From: Candidatus Eiseniibacteriota bacterium
GTDB lineage: Bacteria > Joyebacterota > Joyebacteria > Joyebacterales > Joyebacteraceae
DNA length: 64,000 nucleotides
Assembly: GCA_030622115.1 (NCBI GenBank)
Contig: JAUXGN010000001.1
Coordinates: forward strand, 62,001-126,000
Direction of reading: 5' to 3'
Below, one piece after another: positions 44,191-51,834 of the stretch. How positions within the stretch are numbered: position 1 is the stretch's first letter; each line of letters starts with the position of its first letter. A program made the translations under genes and the position numbers. The notes beneath the pieces are model-generated. The model ran no database searches and was not told the origin of the DNA. It saw only the letters and a program-made list of their open reading frames with translations.

Positions 44191-45004
44191 GCGCGTCGCG
44201 TGGCTGTGTGGTCTCTGGATCTGTTCGATCGTTCTTCTTGCTCTGCCGGGTCCTGCGTACGCCGGCGAGGTGTCCGGTGGAATCATCGAAGATACCTTCT
44301 GGACGAGCGCACAGAATCCCTGGGTTGTCACCGGCAATGTCACGGTCAAGTTAGGCGCGACACTGACGATCCTGAGTGGTGTCGAGGTTGTGTTCAACGG
44401 CAACTACTACCTGTGGACCGACTCCACGACCGGAGGGACGATCGTTGTTCAGGGCGCGATCGGGGACAGTGTTGTGTTCAAGGCGGCCTCCGGTCTTCCG
44501 GCTGAGAGACAATGGAGAGAGATCGGGGTGTTCAGCTCGCCGGGAACGTCATTCGACTACTGTGTGGTGATGCACGCAAAGACCGGCATCAAGCTGGATG
44601 GTTCAGACAGCCCGATCACGCACTGTGCCTTGAGGCGTTGTCAGACCGGCATCTGGTGCAGGGGAGCATCACCGTCGATCGAGAGTTCATGGATAACCGA
44701 CTGCTCGTTCGCGGGAGTCCTCTGCGAGATGAGATCGAGTTCGCCCGTGATCCACGACTGCAACCTCTACGGCAATCCTGGGTACAATGTCCGACTCATG
44801 AGCTACGTCGATCCTCCGCTGGTCACAATCGACGCCACGCAGAACTGGTGGGGGACGGCTGAGGTGGCGGAGATAGAGGCGAGCATTTTCGATCACGCCG
44901 ACACGACGGTTGTTTACGGGACCGTGGACTACAGCAACTGGTACAAAGGAACGCCTGTCGAGGAGTGCTCCTGGGGCCACATCAAGACATTGTTCAGGGA
45001 CTGA
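44183..45004 (+). CDS. Exported beta-helix protein with WG-type C-terminal motif
   Basis: The 273-residue product has a signal peptide (ICSIVLLALPGPAYA). Repeats of the right-handed parallel beta-helix type follow: VTGNVTVKLGATLTILSGVEVVFNG, ITHCALRRCQTGIWCRGAS, WITDCSFAGVLCEM, IHDCNLYGNPGYNV. A segment NWWGTAEVAEIEASIFD is typical of this family. The end, TPVEECSWGHIKTLFRD, is nearly the same as that of the VCBS protein at 26733. Likely a surface or secreted protein; carbohydrate binding is possible but no lyase residues can be named. It overlaps thiL by eight bases. Confidence 0.75.
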   Translation: MSERVAWLCGLWICSIVLLALPGPAYAGEVSGGIIEDTFWTSAQNPWVVTGNVTVKLGATLTILSGVEVVFNGNYYLWTDSTTGGTIVVQGAIGDSVVFKAASGLPAERQWREIGVFSSPGTSFDYCVVMHAKTGIKLDGSDSPITHCALRRCQTGIWCRGASPSIESSWITDCSFAGVLCEMRSSSPVIHDCNLYGNPGYNVRLMSYVDPPLVTIDATQNWWGTAEVAEIEASIFDHADTTVVYGTVDYSNWYKGTPVEECSWGHIKTLFRD

Positions 45005-45100
45005 ACACGCAAGCTCAGTCCTTGCCCCCGTCCCGTTGAGCCGAAACGTCCCATGGATAGGGCAGAACGGAAAAGGAGCAGAGAAGCGGAGGATTGATTG

Positions 45101-45129
45101 TTGACAGGTTGAACAAGCTGTGGTATTCT
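45101..45129 (+). promoter_or_regulatory. Sigma70-like promoter of the C25 peptidase gene
   Basis: TTGACA at 45101-45106 and TATTCT at 45124-45129, spacing 17. Transcription should start near 45136, so the two hairpins at 45137-45183 would be in the RNA leader. Confidence 0.8.
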
Positions 45130-45136
45130 TGAAGTT

Positions 45137-45187
45137 GTGATGGGGATCACAAAGCCTGCGGCCGGCAAACGGTCGGAGGCTTTCTTT
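45137..45187 (+). promoter_or_regulatory. Two-hairpin leader, possible attenuator or riboswitch
   Basis: Hairpin 1 is GTGAT-GGGG-ATCAC (45137-45150). Hairpin 2 follows immediately: AAAGCCT pairs with AGGCTTT, and inside it CGGCCG pairs with CGGTCG (one G-U) around GCAAA, with one G-G mismatch; TTTCTTT comes next. This has the shape of an intrinsic terminator placed between the promoter and the C25 peptidase gene. The core ACAAAGCCT faintly resembles the GCAAAGCC of cyclic-di-GMP-I riboswitches, but the rest of that consensus is not seen. Confidence 0.55.
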
Positions 45188-47693
45188 GTACTCAATCGGA
45201 AGATCGAAGCTGGATGTTGCAAACAGCGTGGGCGCAAGCCTTCTCGGCGGCACCGTCAGTGCCGGCTCCGCAGTCAGGACTTCTGTCCTCCAGGTCGTCC
45301 TCTCAGTGTTGCTCCTCACTCTTCCTGCTCTTGATGCGAACGCCGGACTCGACCCGGCGGCTCTGACTGCCACCAGCTATGAGGTGGCAGTCACCGCCAC
45401 GGCTGACGCCGTGGTCGCTACCCTGTTGCTCGACCCAGCGCAATTGACGTTCGAGCAGCATGAGGGGTACGACCTGGTCTCCCTTGAGGGAGCCCAGCAC
45501 ACCACCGAGCCGGCTCTGCCCATGCTTCCCCTCCTCAATATTCAGCTTCTTCTTCCGCCAAACGCCGGACCCGAGGATCTATCCTATAGTTACGGTGGGA
45601 CGGTCTACCTTCCCGGTTCCTACATGATTCTGCCTGCTCCCCGGCCAGCGCGGTTCTCATCTGGTGAAGCAGTCCAAATACCCCATCCGAAAGCGGAGGC
45701 CTATGGCTCTGCGCTGCCATACCCCAGGGAGATAGCACGCCTGGCCGGGGGTGGTTCCTCTGCTGGTTACGGGATGGCCGCCGTTCTCGTGTCGCCGCTG
45801 CAATACGTGCCGGCGACAGGAGAGCTTCTCTTCCACACACGGATTGAGATCACAGTTGATCTGAACTCTGCCTCCAGCCGCGCGCTGGTTGCCGCTTCTC
45901 TCTCCTCGGCGGCCGGCGCGGCGGTTGTTGGATCCGCAGCCAATCCCGACGACATCGATTCCTACGTGTCAGCAGCATCCGCGCGGGACCATTCCGGTGT
46001 CGACTACATCATTGTATGTCCGGAGTCGTTCACCGATGCGTTCCAGCCGCTGGCCGACTGGAAGACCCGGAAGGGTGTGAAGGCGGAGATAGTCACCATC
46101 GAGTCCATCTATGCGAACCCACTGTTCGACGGGAGAGACAATGCCGAGGAGATCCGGAACTGCATAAGGCAGTACTTCTCAGAAGATGGAACAAGCTGGG
46201 TCCTTCTTGGCGGCGACACCAACATCGTCCCGGCACGCAGGGCATACGATTTCTTCTACGATCAGGGCATCCCGTCGGACCTCTACTACTCAGCGCTCGA
46301 CGGAAGCTGGGACGACGACGGTGACGGCCGGTGGGGCGAGGTCGGGAGCGACAACGTGGATATGTATGCCGACGTGTTCGTCGGCAGGGCGCCCGTCAGC
46401 ACCACAGATGAAGCGGCCATTTTCGTCGACAAGGTCCTCGTGTACGAAGGCGCGTCGTTCACGGTGCCCTCCGACTTCCAGACCAACATGCTCTTCCTCG
46501 GTGAGATCCTCTGGGATTCACCGAATCCCTATACCGACGGTGGCGTTGCGCTCGACATGATCGGCGACGGGTACGTCCCGGACGTGTTCGGTCCGATCAC
46601 CAAACTCTATGAGAGCTCCGGCAACCTGAGCACCGCGTCAGCCGTTCAGGAGCTGGAAGATGGATACGGGATCATCGTCCACGAAGGGCACGCCAACATC
46701 TCGACCGCCAGCGTTGGCCCTGGTGCGCTCACCTCCGCGACACTCGACGGTCTCGGTAACGGTGAGCGCGGTGGTCTCTGGTACTCGGTCGGGTGCTGGT
46801 CGGCTGCCATCGACTACGATACGTTCGGTGAGCACTGGCTGACAAGCAGTGGTGGCGGCGGCGTCGCGTACGTTGGTAACTCTCGCTATGGCTGGGGCTG
46901 CCCCGGCTATCCGGGACAGTGTGTGTCCGACCTCTACAGTCAGCGCTTCTTCGAGTCACTCTTCACGAAGGACCTGGTCCATGCCGGTCTGGTTCATGCG
47001 GACGCGAAGCACAATTTCATCGGTCTTGCACAGAGCGACGATTACACACGCTACGTGATGTACGAACTCAATCTCCTTGGAGATCCTGAGCTTCCGATCT
47101 GGACCGATGCTCCCTCTCTTCTTACGGTCAGCTACGACGATGTGGTTCAGCTCGAGAACGATCGAGGCGATCTCGAGATTGAGGTGACGGTCGGCGGTTC
47201 ACCCGTTGGTGCCGCCACCGTCTGCCTCATGACCAAAGACGGCGGTATCTACGTAACCGGCGAGACCGATGCTGCCGGCCGTGTCGTTCTCGTGGTCGAG
47301 TTCGACCAGCCGTGCGAGGCGGAGCTGACCGTGACGGCTCACAACAGCGTGCCGTTCGGTGGGACCGTCGGCCTCGGTGAGCCGACCTCTGATGTCGGCG
47401 ATGCAGAGTTTGGAAGCGCCACCGCTCTTCAGCAGAACTACCCGAATCCTTTCAATCCCATGACCGGCATCGCCTTCAGTGTGGCGGAGCGCGGCCATGC
47501 CCGAATCTCGGTCTACGACGTGTCCGGCCGGCTTGTCAGGGTCCTTGTCGACGAGGATGTCGACGCGGGGCCGGGCTTCGTGACCTGGAACGGCAAGGAC
47601 GATAGGGGCAGCGACGTTGCCTCCGGGACGTATTTCGCGCGCATGAGCGCGGGTGGGATCTTCACAGAGAGAAAGATGGTGCTGATGCGATAG
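45186..47693 (+). CDS. Gingipain-family (C25) cysteine peptidase with T9SS sorting domain
   Basis: Around residues 280-620 is a caspase-like C25 domain: DYIIVCPESF, VLLGGDTNIVPARR, ADVFVGRAPV, catalytic histidine in IIVHEGHANIS and catalytic cysteine in YSVGCWSAAID. An N-terminal pro-domain of about 200 residues precedes it. An Ig-like domain follows, then a T9SS type A domain from NYPNPFNPMT to the end (ISVYDVSGRLVRVL; GTYFARMSAGG). It should be secreted and surface-attached if the organism has T9SS. The start is unclear: TTG 45186 lies on the T-run of the leader hairpin; GTG 45228 is the next choice. The signal peptide core is VLQVVLSVLLLTLPALDANA. Confidence 0.88.
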   Translation: MYSIGRSKLDVANSVGASLLGGTVSAGSAVRTSVLQVVLSVLLLTLPALDANAGLDPAALTATSYEVAVTATADAVVATLLLDPAQLTFEQHEGYDLVSLEGAQHTTEPALPMLPLLNIQLLLPPNAGPEDLSYSYGGTVYLPGSYMILPAPRPARFSSGEAVQIPHPKAEAYGSALPYPREIARLAGGGSSAGYGMAAVLVSPLQYVPATGELLFHTRIEITVDLNSASSRALVAASLSSAAGAAVVGSAANPDDIDSYVSAASARDHSGVDYIIVCPESFTDAFQPLADWKTRKGVKAEIVTIESIYANPLFDGRDNAEEIRNCIRQYFSEDGTSWVLLGGDTNIVPARRAYDFFYDQGIPSDLYYSALDGSWDDDGDGRWGEVGSDNVDMYADVFVGRAPVSTTDEAAIFVDKVLVYEGASFTVPSDFQTNMLFLGEILWDSPNPYTDGGVALDMIGDGYVPDVFGPITKLYESSGNLSTASAVQELEDGYGIIVHEGHANISTASVGPGALTSATLDGLGNGERGGLWYSVGCWSAAIDYDTFGEHWLTSSGGGGVAYVGNSRYGWGCPGYPGQCVSDLYSQRFFESLFTKDLVHAGLVHADAKHNFIGLAQSDDYTRYVMYELNLLGDPELPIWTDAPSLLTVSYDDVVQLENDRGDLEIEVTVGGSPVGAATVCLMTKDGGIYVTGETDAAGRVVLVVEFDQPCEAELTVTAHNSVPFGGTVGLGEPTSDVGDAEFGSATALQQNYPNPFNPMTGIAFSVAERGHARISVYDVSGRLVRVLVDEDVDAGPGFVTWNGKDDRGSDVASGTYFARMSAGGIFTERKMVLMR

Positions 47694-47845
47694 AAGAGCT
47701 AGCGCATTGGGAACGCATTGCTGGCCGGTTCCCTCGTTGAAGTCATCGGAGAGCCTCCTGGAACATGACTAACGGAGGGGCCGGTCGGCAACTGAATCAA
47801 TCCGGGTTTTCCTTTCTACCACCGACAGTCCAAGGAGTTAACATC

Positions 47846-48592
47846 ATGCGGTTTGCTACGATCGCTGTCTGGGTTCCCCTTTTTCTGATTTCCTTTATGA
47901 GTCCCGCCTCAGCGCGTTCCCTGACCTGGGAAGCGTGGGGTGAGAACGCTGTTGCCGCGAGCGCTTCTGAGGGAACGCACGCCTGGATCACGCACGGACT
48001 GTACGAGCGCGGGTCGGAGGTCGGGATGAACAAGTGGGAGGCCGCAGGGACCGCAATGGGCATCATGCTTGTCTGGGAGGTTGTTGAGGTCAAGGGGATG
48101 GACGCGCTCGGTGTCTCGGTTCAGGATCTTGCCGCCAACTCCCTCGGTATACTCGCGGGCGTGGCGGGGCTTGGTGTTAACTACCAGTACGTCACGTTCT
48201 CCGATCCACCGGAACACGAAAAGGTGTGGATGAACATTCCGTGCGCGCCCCGGAACGACATGAGCTACTCATTCGAGCTGCAGGCGGGTCAAGTGACGGC
48301 CGGCGTGAAGTACCACGGAACTACCCAAGGCGATATCGTCATAGGTTCCGCGTCGATGCCGGTTCATACGGGCGAGACAGGCTGCAACAGTCTGATACCA
48401 TACGTGGGTTACAAGTGGAAAAGCGGCTGGCACGCGGCCGCAGGATACGATGACGTAAGTGAGAACATGACGGTAGGTGACGGGTACGCGCTCAACGTCG
48501 GAAGGGTCGGCGCTGACATCACCGCACTCCTGGGCGACTGTGAACTCTCGTTCGGCCTCGGGCTCTTTGCGAACTACGACTCGATCTTCTAG
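47846..48592 (+). CDS. Exported DUF2279/YfiM-like protein
   Basis: From ATG 47846 (AAGGAG eight bases upstream) the product has 248 residues with a signal peptide ending near ASA. Residues 35-110 contain amphipathic helices (GMNKWEAAGTAMGIMLVWEVVE; VQDLAANSLGILAGVAGLG) that resemble the DUF2279/YfiM family of small envelope proteins. The second half is strand-rich and ends in DSIF, an outer-membrane type terminal Phe. It may be a small outer-membrane or periplasmic protein; no function known. Its stop codon overlaps the thrS stop on the other strand in the palindrome CTAG. Confidence 0.6.
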   Translation: MRFATIAVWVPLFLISFMSPASARSLTWEAWGENAVAASASEGTHAWITHGLYERGSEVGMNKWEAAGTAMGIMLVWEVVEVKGMDALGVSVQDLAANSLGILAGVAGLGVNYQYVTFSDPPEHEKVWMNIPCAPRNDMSYSFELQAGQVTAGVKYHGTTQGDIVIGSASMPVHTGETGCNSLIPYVGYKWKSGWHAAAGYDDVSENMTVGDGYALNVGRVGADITALLGDCELSFGLGLFANYDSIF

Positions 48593-50469
48593 CCAACGAA
48601 GATCGGTCGCACCGACAGTCGGGCAGCCACATTAAGGGGCTTGTACGGCAGTCCCTTCACCCTCTTCTCGATGGCTGCATTCAGCTGCTCTATGCTCATG
48701 GTCTCCTGATCGCCACCGCGGACTCGCACGGTGAGCGATCCGCTTTCGATCTCGTTGTCTCCAACTACAAGCACGTATGGAATCCAATTGCGCCCGGCGT
48801 CGCGGATCTTCTTGCCCACGCTCATGTCGCGGTCGTCGAAATCGGCGCGATACGGGATTCCAGGGAGCAGTGACTCGCAGAAATCGTTGTGCCGCTCGGC
48901 CACCGGGATGATGCGCACCTGTGTGGGCGCGAGCCAGAGCGGCAGCATGGGAACTTCCTTGTTCTTTATCCTCATGGCCTGCTGTTCGAGGATGGCGCAG
49001 AGGACGCGGTCGATCGCGCCCGATACGGAGGTGTGCATAAGGATCGGATTCTTCTTCTGCCCGTCCTCATCGACGTAGGTGATGTCGAATCGCTCGGTGT
49101 TCTCGACGTCGATCTGCACGGTCGAGAGACAGAATGCCTTCCCCTGCGCGTCAACGAAGTTGAATTCGAGCTTCGCGACGAAGTAGAAGAATCGCTCCTC
49201 CCAAATCTCGCCCAAGATCGGCCTGCCTGCCTGTTCTGCGATCGCGCGCGCGAACCCAGGGTCTTCATCAAGGAAGCCGCGCACGAACCGCACCGCCACT
49301 TCATACTCGATGCCGAAGTCATCCAGGCACTTCTGCGCAAGCTTCATCTGCGCGAGGAATTCCTCACGCGCCGAGGCCTCATCCTTCGCGAGCGTATGAA
49401 GATCCGGCATTGTGAATGTGCGCAGTCGCCTGAGACCGGCCAGCTCGCCGGTCTGCTCACGGCGGAACGAGTAGTGGCTGATCTCGTAGAGGCGGCACGG
49501 GAGCATCCGGTGTGAGAGTTGCATGTCGTGCTGCATCATGTACTGCCCGAAGCACGCCGCGAACCTCAGGAAGAACTCCTTCTGGTCCGAGATCACGACG
49601 TACTGCCTTGCGGGGAATCTATTGAGATAGCTTTTCAGATTAGGATGCTCGTAGTCGTACATGATGGGTGTCTCGACGCGCATGGCGCCGTACTCGTTCG
49701 TGAGCGCGCTCACCTGCTCTTCAGCAAGCCACTTGATGAGCTGGCCCTGCGGGTACCAGCGCATGTTGCCACTGTCGGACGCCGGCTCGTAGTCGACGAG
49801 TTCCAGCCGTCTCATGAGTTCGATATGCGCCGGCGGCTCGGTGACCGCACGGGAGCCCTCGAACTCGTAGTCGCACATCTCCTTCAGACCCGGAGCGCTC
49901 TTCATGTCGAATTCGGCGGCCGGGATATCGCTGCCGTCAGGCGTGAAGATGCGCCAGTCGGACTTGATGTCATCTTCGGTCTTGACCGCTTCGGAGACGT
50001 GCAGATCCCCTTCTTCGCCGGCCTTCTTCTCGCCCGACATAGTAATGGTCTTCGCCAATTCGGAGAGCGGATGGCCCTTGCAGACGATGTCGAAGCCTTT
50101 GTAGAAACCGAACGGCGCTTCGAGCACTTCGAACTCCCCGGTTTCCTCCATGAGTTCGCGGACGCGGGTGAGCAGCTTCGTTGCTACGCGTGGGGATGAG
50201 AGATCGCTCGAGAGGTGGGCGTAGGGGTAGAGCATGACCGTACCAACCGAGAGCCGTTTCGCCTGCTCGATGATGGTCGCGGCCGCCTGTGTGGCGACCG
50301 AGTCGATGTCCTTTTCATCGGCCTTTTCGGAGGCCATGAATGCGACGAGGGACTCGCCGCAGCCGCCCTTCATCCGGGACTCGTCAAGCTCAGCTAGCTT
50401 CGATACGGCCGAGGTCTTCTCTGTGACGTGGTAGCTGAACTTGTCAGCATGAATCAGAAGGATGCGCAT
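48589..50469 (-). CDS. thrS: Archaeal-type threonyl-tRNA synthetase
   Basis: ThrRS charges tRNA-Thr. The N-terminal 140 residues (MRILLIHADKFSYHVTEKT) match the D-aminoacyl-tRNA deacylase-like editing domain found in archaeal ThrRS, not the TGS plus N2 editing domains of bacterial ThrRS. The catalytic core has DYEPASDSGNMRWYPQGQL, LRFAACFGQYMMQ, YEISHYSFRREQTGEL, FTMPDLHTL and the anticodon-binding end AERHNDFCESLLPGIPYRADF. Length 626 fits archaeal enzymes. It probably came by gene transfer. Its own promoter lies at 50551-50579. No bacterial-type thrS is seen in this window. Confidence 0.93.
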   Translation of the reverse strand: MRILLIHADKFSYHVTEKTSAVSKLAELDESRMKGGCGESLVAFMASEKADEKDIDSVATQAAATIIEQAKRLSVGTVMLYPYAHLSSDLSSPRVATKLLTRVRELMEETGEFEVLEAPFGFYKGFDIVCKGHPLSELAKTITMSGEKKAGEEGDLHVSEAVKTEDDIKSDWRIFTPDGSDIPAAEFDMKSAPGLKEMCDYEFEGSRAVTEPPAHIELMRRLELVDYEPASDSGNMRWYPQGQLIKWLAEEQVSALTNEYGAMRVETPIMYDYEHPNLKSYLNRFPARQYVVISDQKEFFLRFAACFGQYMMQHDMQLSHRMLPCRLYEISHYSFRREQTGELAGLRRLRTFTMPDLHTLAKDEASAREEFLAQMKLAQKCLDDFGIEYEVAVRFVRGFLDEDPGFARAIAEQAGRPILGEIWEERFFYFVAKLEFNFVDAQGKAFCLSTVQIDVENTERFDITYVDEDGQKKNPILMHTSVSGAIDRVLCAILEQQAMRIKNKEVPMLPLWLAPTQVRIIPVAERHNDFCESLLPGIPYRADFDDRDMSVGKKIRDAGRNWIPYVLVVGDNEIESGSLTVRVRGGDQETMSIEQLNAAIEKRVKGLPYKPLNVAARLSVRPIFVG

Positions 50470-50550
50470 GGTTGTCTGTCTTCCTGCGCCCGCCCGCGCG
50501 GCGCGAGAGTCCTGGGTACCGAAATCGCCGATATTGAGAGGTTTGAAGCT

Positions 50551-50579
50551 ATGCTAGCACGGAACAGGGGGTGCGGCAA
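50551..50579 (-). promoter_or_regulatory. Sigma70-like promoter of thrS
   Basis: Read on the - strand: TTGCCG (50579-50574), 17 bases, TAGCAT (50556-50551). Transcription would start near 50544, leaving a leader of about 75 bases. No T-box elements are seen. Confidence 0.7.
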
Positions 50580-50623
50580 GCGAAGCGGGGAGTCCAGTGC
50601 GAGAGGGCAATGATGGTGGTACC

Positions 50624-51241
50624 CTAGGAAACAGTTGGTCCTCGCCGTGATATGTGCGCACGCTCGATGGCTCTAACGAGGGTCGGAAGTACTGCGATGT
50701 GGATGGCCATGCCGATCCACCCGGCGCCGAGTGCGCCGAGCGCAAGTACGGGCGTGCGAGCGTTGATGCCGAGAAGTGGAGCCAGCCAGACCACGACCAC
50801 GAGCCAGACGGCGCGTCCGATGACCATCGCCGCGATGAGTGCCAGGAGCGTCGGCGCGTAGCCGATTCCCGTCGCTTCAGCCGGCCGCATCACTCGGGCG
50901 AACCAGGGCCTCAGTAGTCCCACAACCAGCCCGTACGTTCCAAGCTCGAAGATCATCGGCACCATGTAGAAGACCGACGGCCGACCTGTGATGAGCCCGC
51001 TCATGATGGGCGATCCCACTCCAACGATGAAGCCGCTTACCGGGCCGAGGATGAGACCTGCGAGGAAAGCCGGGATGTGCATCGGTAGAAAAATGCGCCC
51101 GCCGAACGGCATCATGTGAAAGACGACGGGCAGCACGACGCCCAGGGCCAGCAGGAGGGCGGTCCCGGTGATTGTAGTTGTCGACATCTTCATCCGGGAT
51201 CCATTCGCCGAGGTCGATACCAGACGATGCGGTTCGATCAT
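50624..51241 (-). CDS. ECF transporter S component-like membrane protein
   Basis: The 205-residue product has about six membrane helices: TGTALLLALGVVLPVVF, then FGGRIFLPMHIPAFLAGLILGP, a typical S-component loop with the MHIP segment, IVGVGSPIMSGLITG, and later TLLALIAAMVIGRAVWLVV. This fits the substrate-binding S component of energy-coupling-factor importers of vitamins or metals. The start at 51241 overlaps the FmdE stop (ATGA) and has GGAGG seven bases upstream, so the two are translationally coupled. No EcfA or EcfT is in the window, so it may share a module encoded elsewhere. Ligand unknown; the FmdE partner hints at a metal or metal cofactor. Confidence 0.8.
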   Translation of the reverse strand: MIEPHRLVSTSANGSRMKMSTTTITGTALLLALGVVLPVVFHMMPFGGRIFLPMHIPAFLAGLILGPVSGFIVGVGSPIMSGLITGRPSVFYMVPMIFELGTYGLVVGLLRPWFARVMRPAEATGIGYAPTLLALIAAMVIGRAVWLVVVVWLAPLLGINARTPVLALGALGAGWIGMAIHIAVLPTLVRAIERAHISRRGPTVS

Positions 51242-51711
51242 TGGTCCGCCTCCTCGGCTTCTGCGCTGGATTCGTCCCCAAACTCCTGGACGACGACGCC
51301 GCCGGCGCGAAGGCTGACGACGAGCAACTCATTCTCCGGCATCTCCCAGATCTCAAGCGCAAATGCGTGCTGGTCATCCTCACTGCACTCGTTCTCGATC
51401 CTGTCGAAGATCTCGCGCCTGAGCGAGACCGAGAGAGTGCGGTCGCCCTTCGTCGCTTCGACGGCCATCTTCCGCTCTGCGGCGACCTCCATCCCGCCGT
51501 TTCCCGTGGTGCACGGGGTCGACAACTGAATGCCGTCCGCGAGGCAGGAGTAAGGTGGCTTCCTGCCGGTGAGGACACGGATCTTGATCGTGAAAGGCTC
51601 GTCTCCGAACTCCCGGACGATGACCCCGCCGATGCGGAGGCCTATGACAAGGAAAGGGCCGAGATGTGTGTGGAACTCCGCGGCTCTGATGAGTTCTTCA
51701 GGGATCTGCAC
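51238..51711 (-). CDS. FmdE-like protein coupled to the ECF S component
   Basis: The 157-residue protein matches the FmdE domain named after the formylmethanofuran dehydrogenase operon: FHTHLGPFLVIGLRIG at the N-terminus (HxHLGP motif) and SCLADGIQLSTPCTTGNGG, which holds two cysteines nine residues apart in the usual CxxD...Q...CT.GxG context. The C-terminal zinc finger found in longer FmdE proteins is missing. Start is GTG at 51711. There are no formylmethanofuran dehydrogenase genes here, so a role in methanogenesis is unlikely. Coupling to an ECF S component suggests a soluble handler of the same substrate, possibly a metal ion. Confidence 0.8.
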   Translation of the reverse strand: MQIPEELIRAAEFHTHLGPFLVIGLRIGGVIVREFGDEPFTIKIRVLTGRKPPYSCLADGIQLSTPCTTGNGGMEVAAERKMAVEATKGDRTLSVSLRREIFDRIENECSEDDQHAFALEIWEMPENELLVVSLRAGGVVVQEFGDESSAEAEEADQ

Positions 51712-51834
51712 GGCAATGTCTCCGGTTGGGCTGTGATCTCGCTACCGGGGCATTATACACGGGGACACTGGAGGTCTCTACTCGCTTCTTGCCGCCCGGC
51801 TTGGAGGAGGCTCATCTTTCGCCATCCCCGTCAC

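Noticed and set aside
42994-44403. 469-residue - strand ORF opposite thiL
   Set aside because: Shadow of thiL and the end of the amidohydrolase gene; no motif.
47709-47733. GGGAAC/GTTCCC hairpin as a terminator of the C25 peptidase gene
   Set aside because: Six pairs with a 13-base loop and no T-run; too weak to call.
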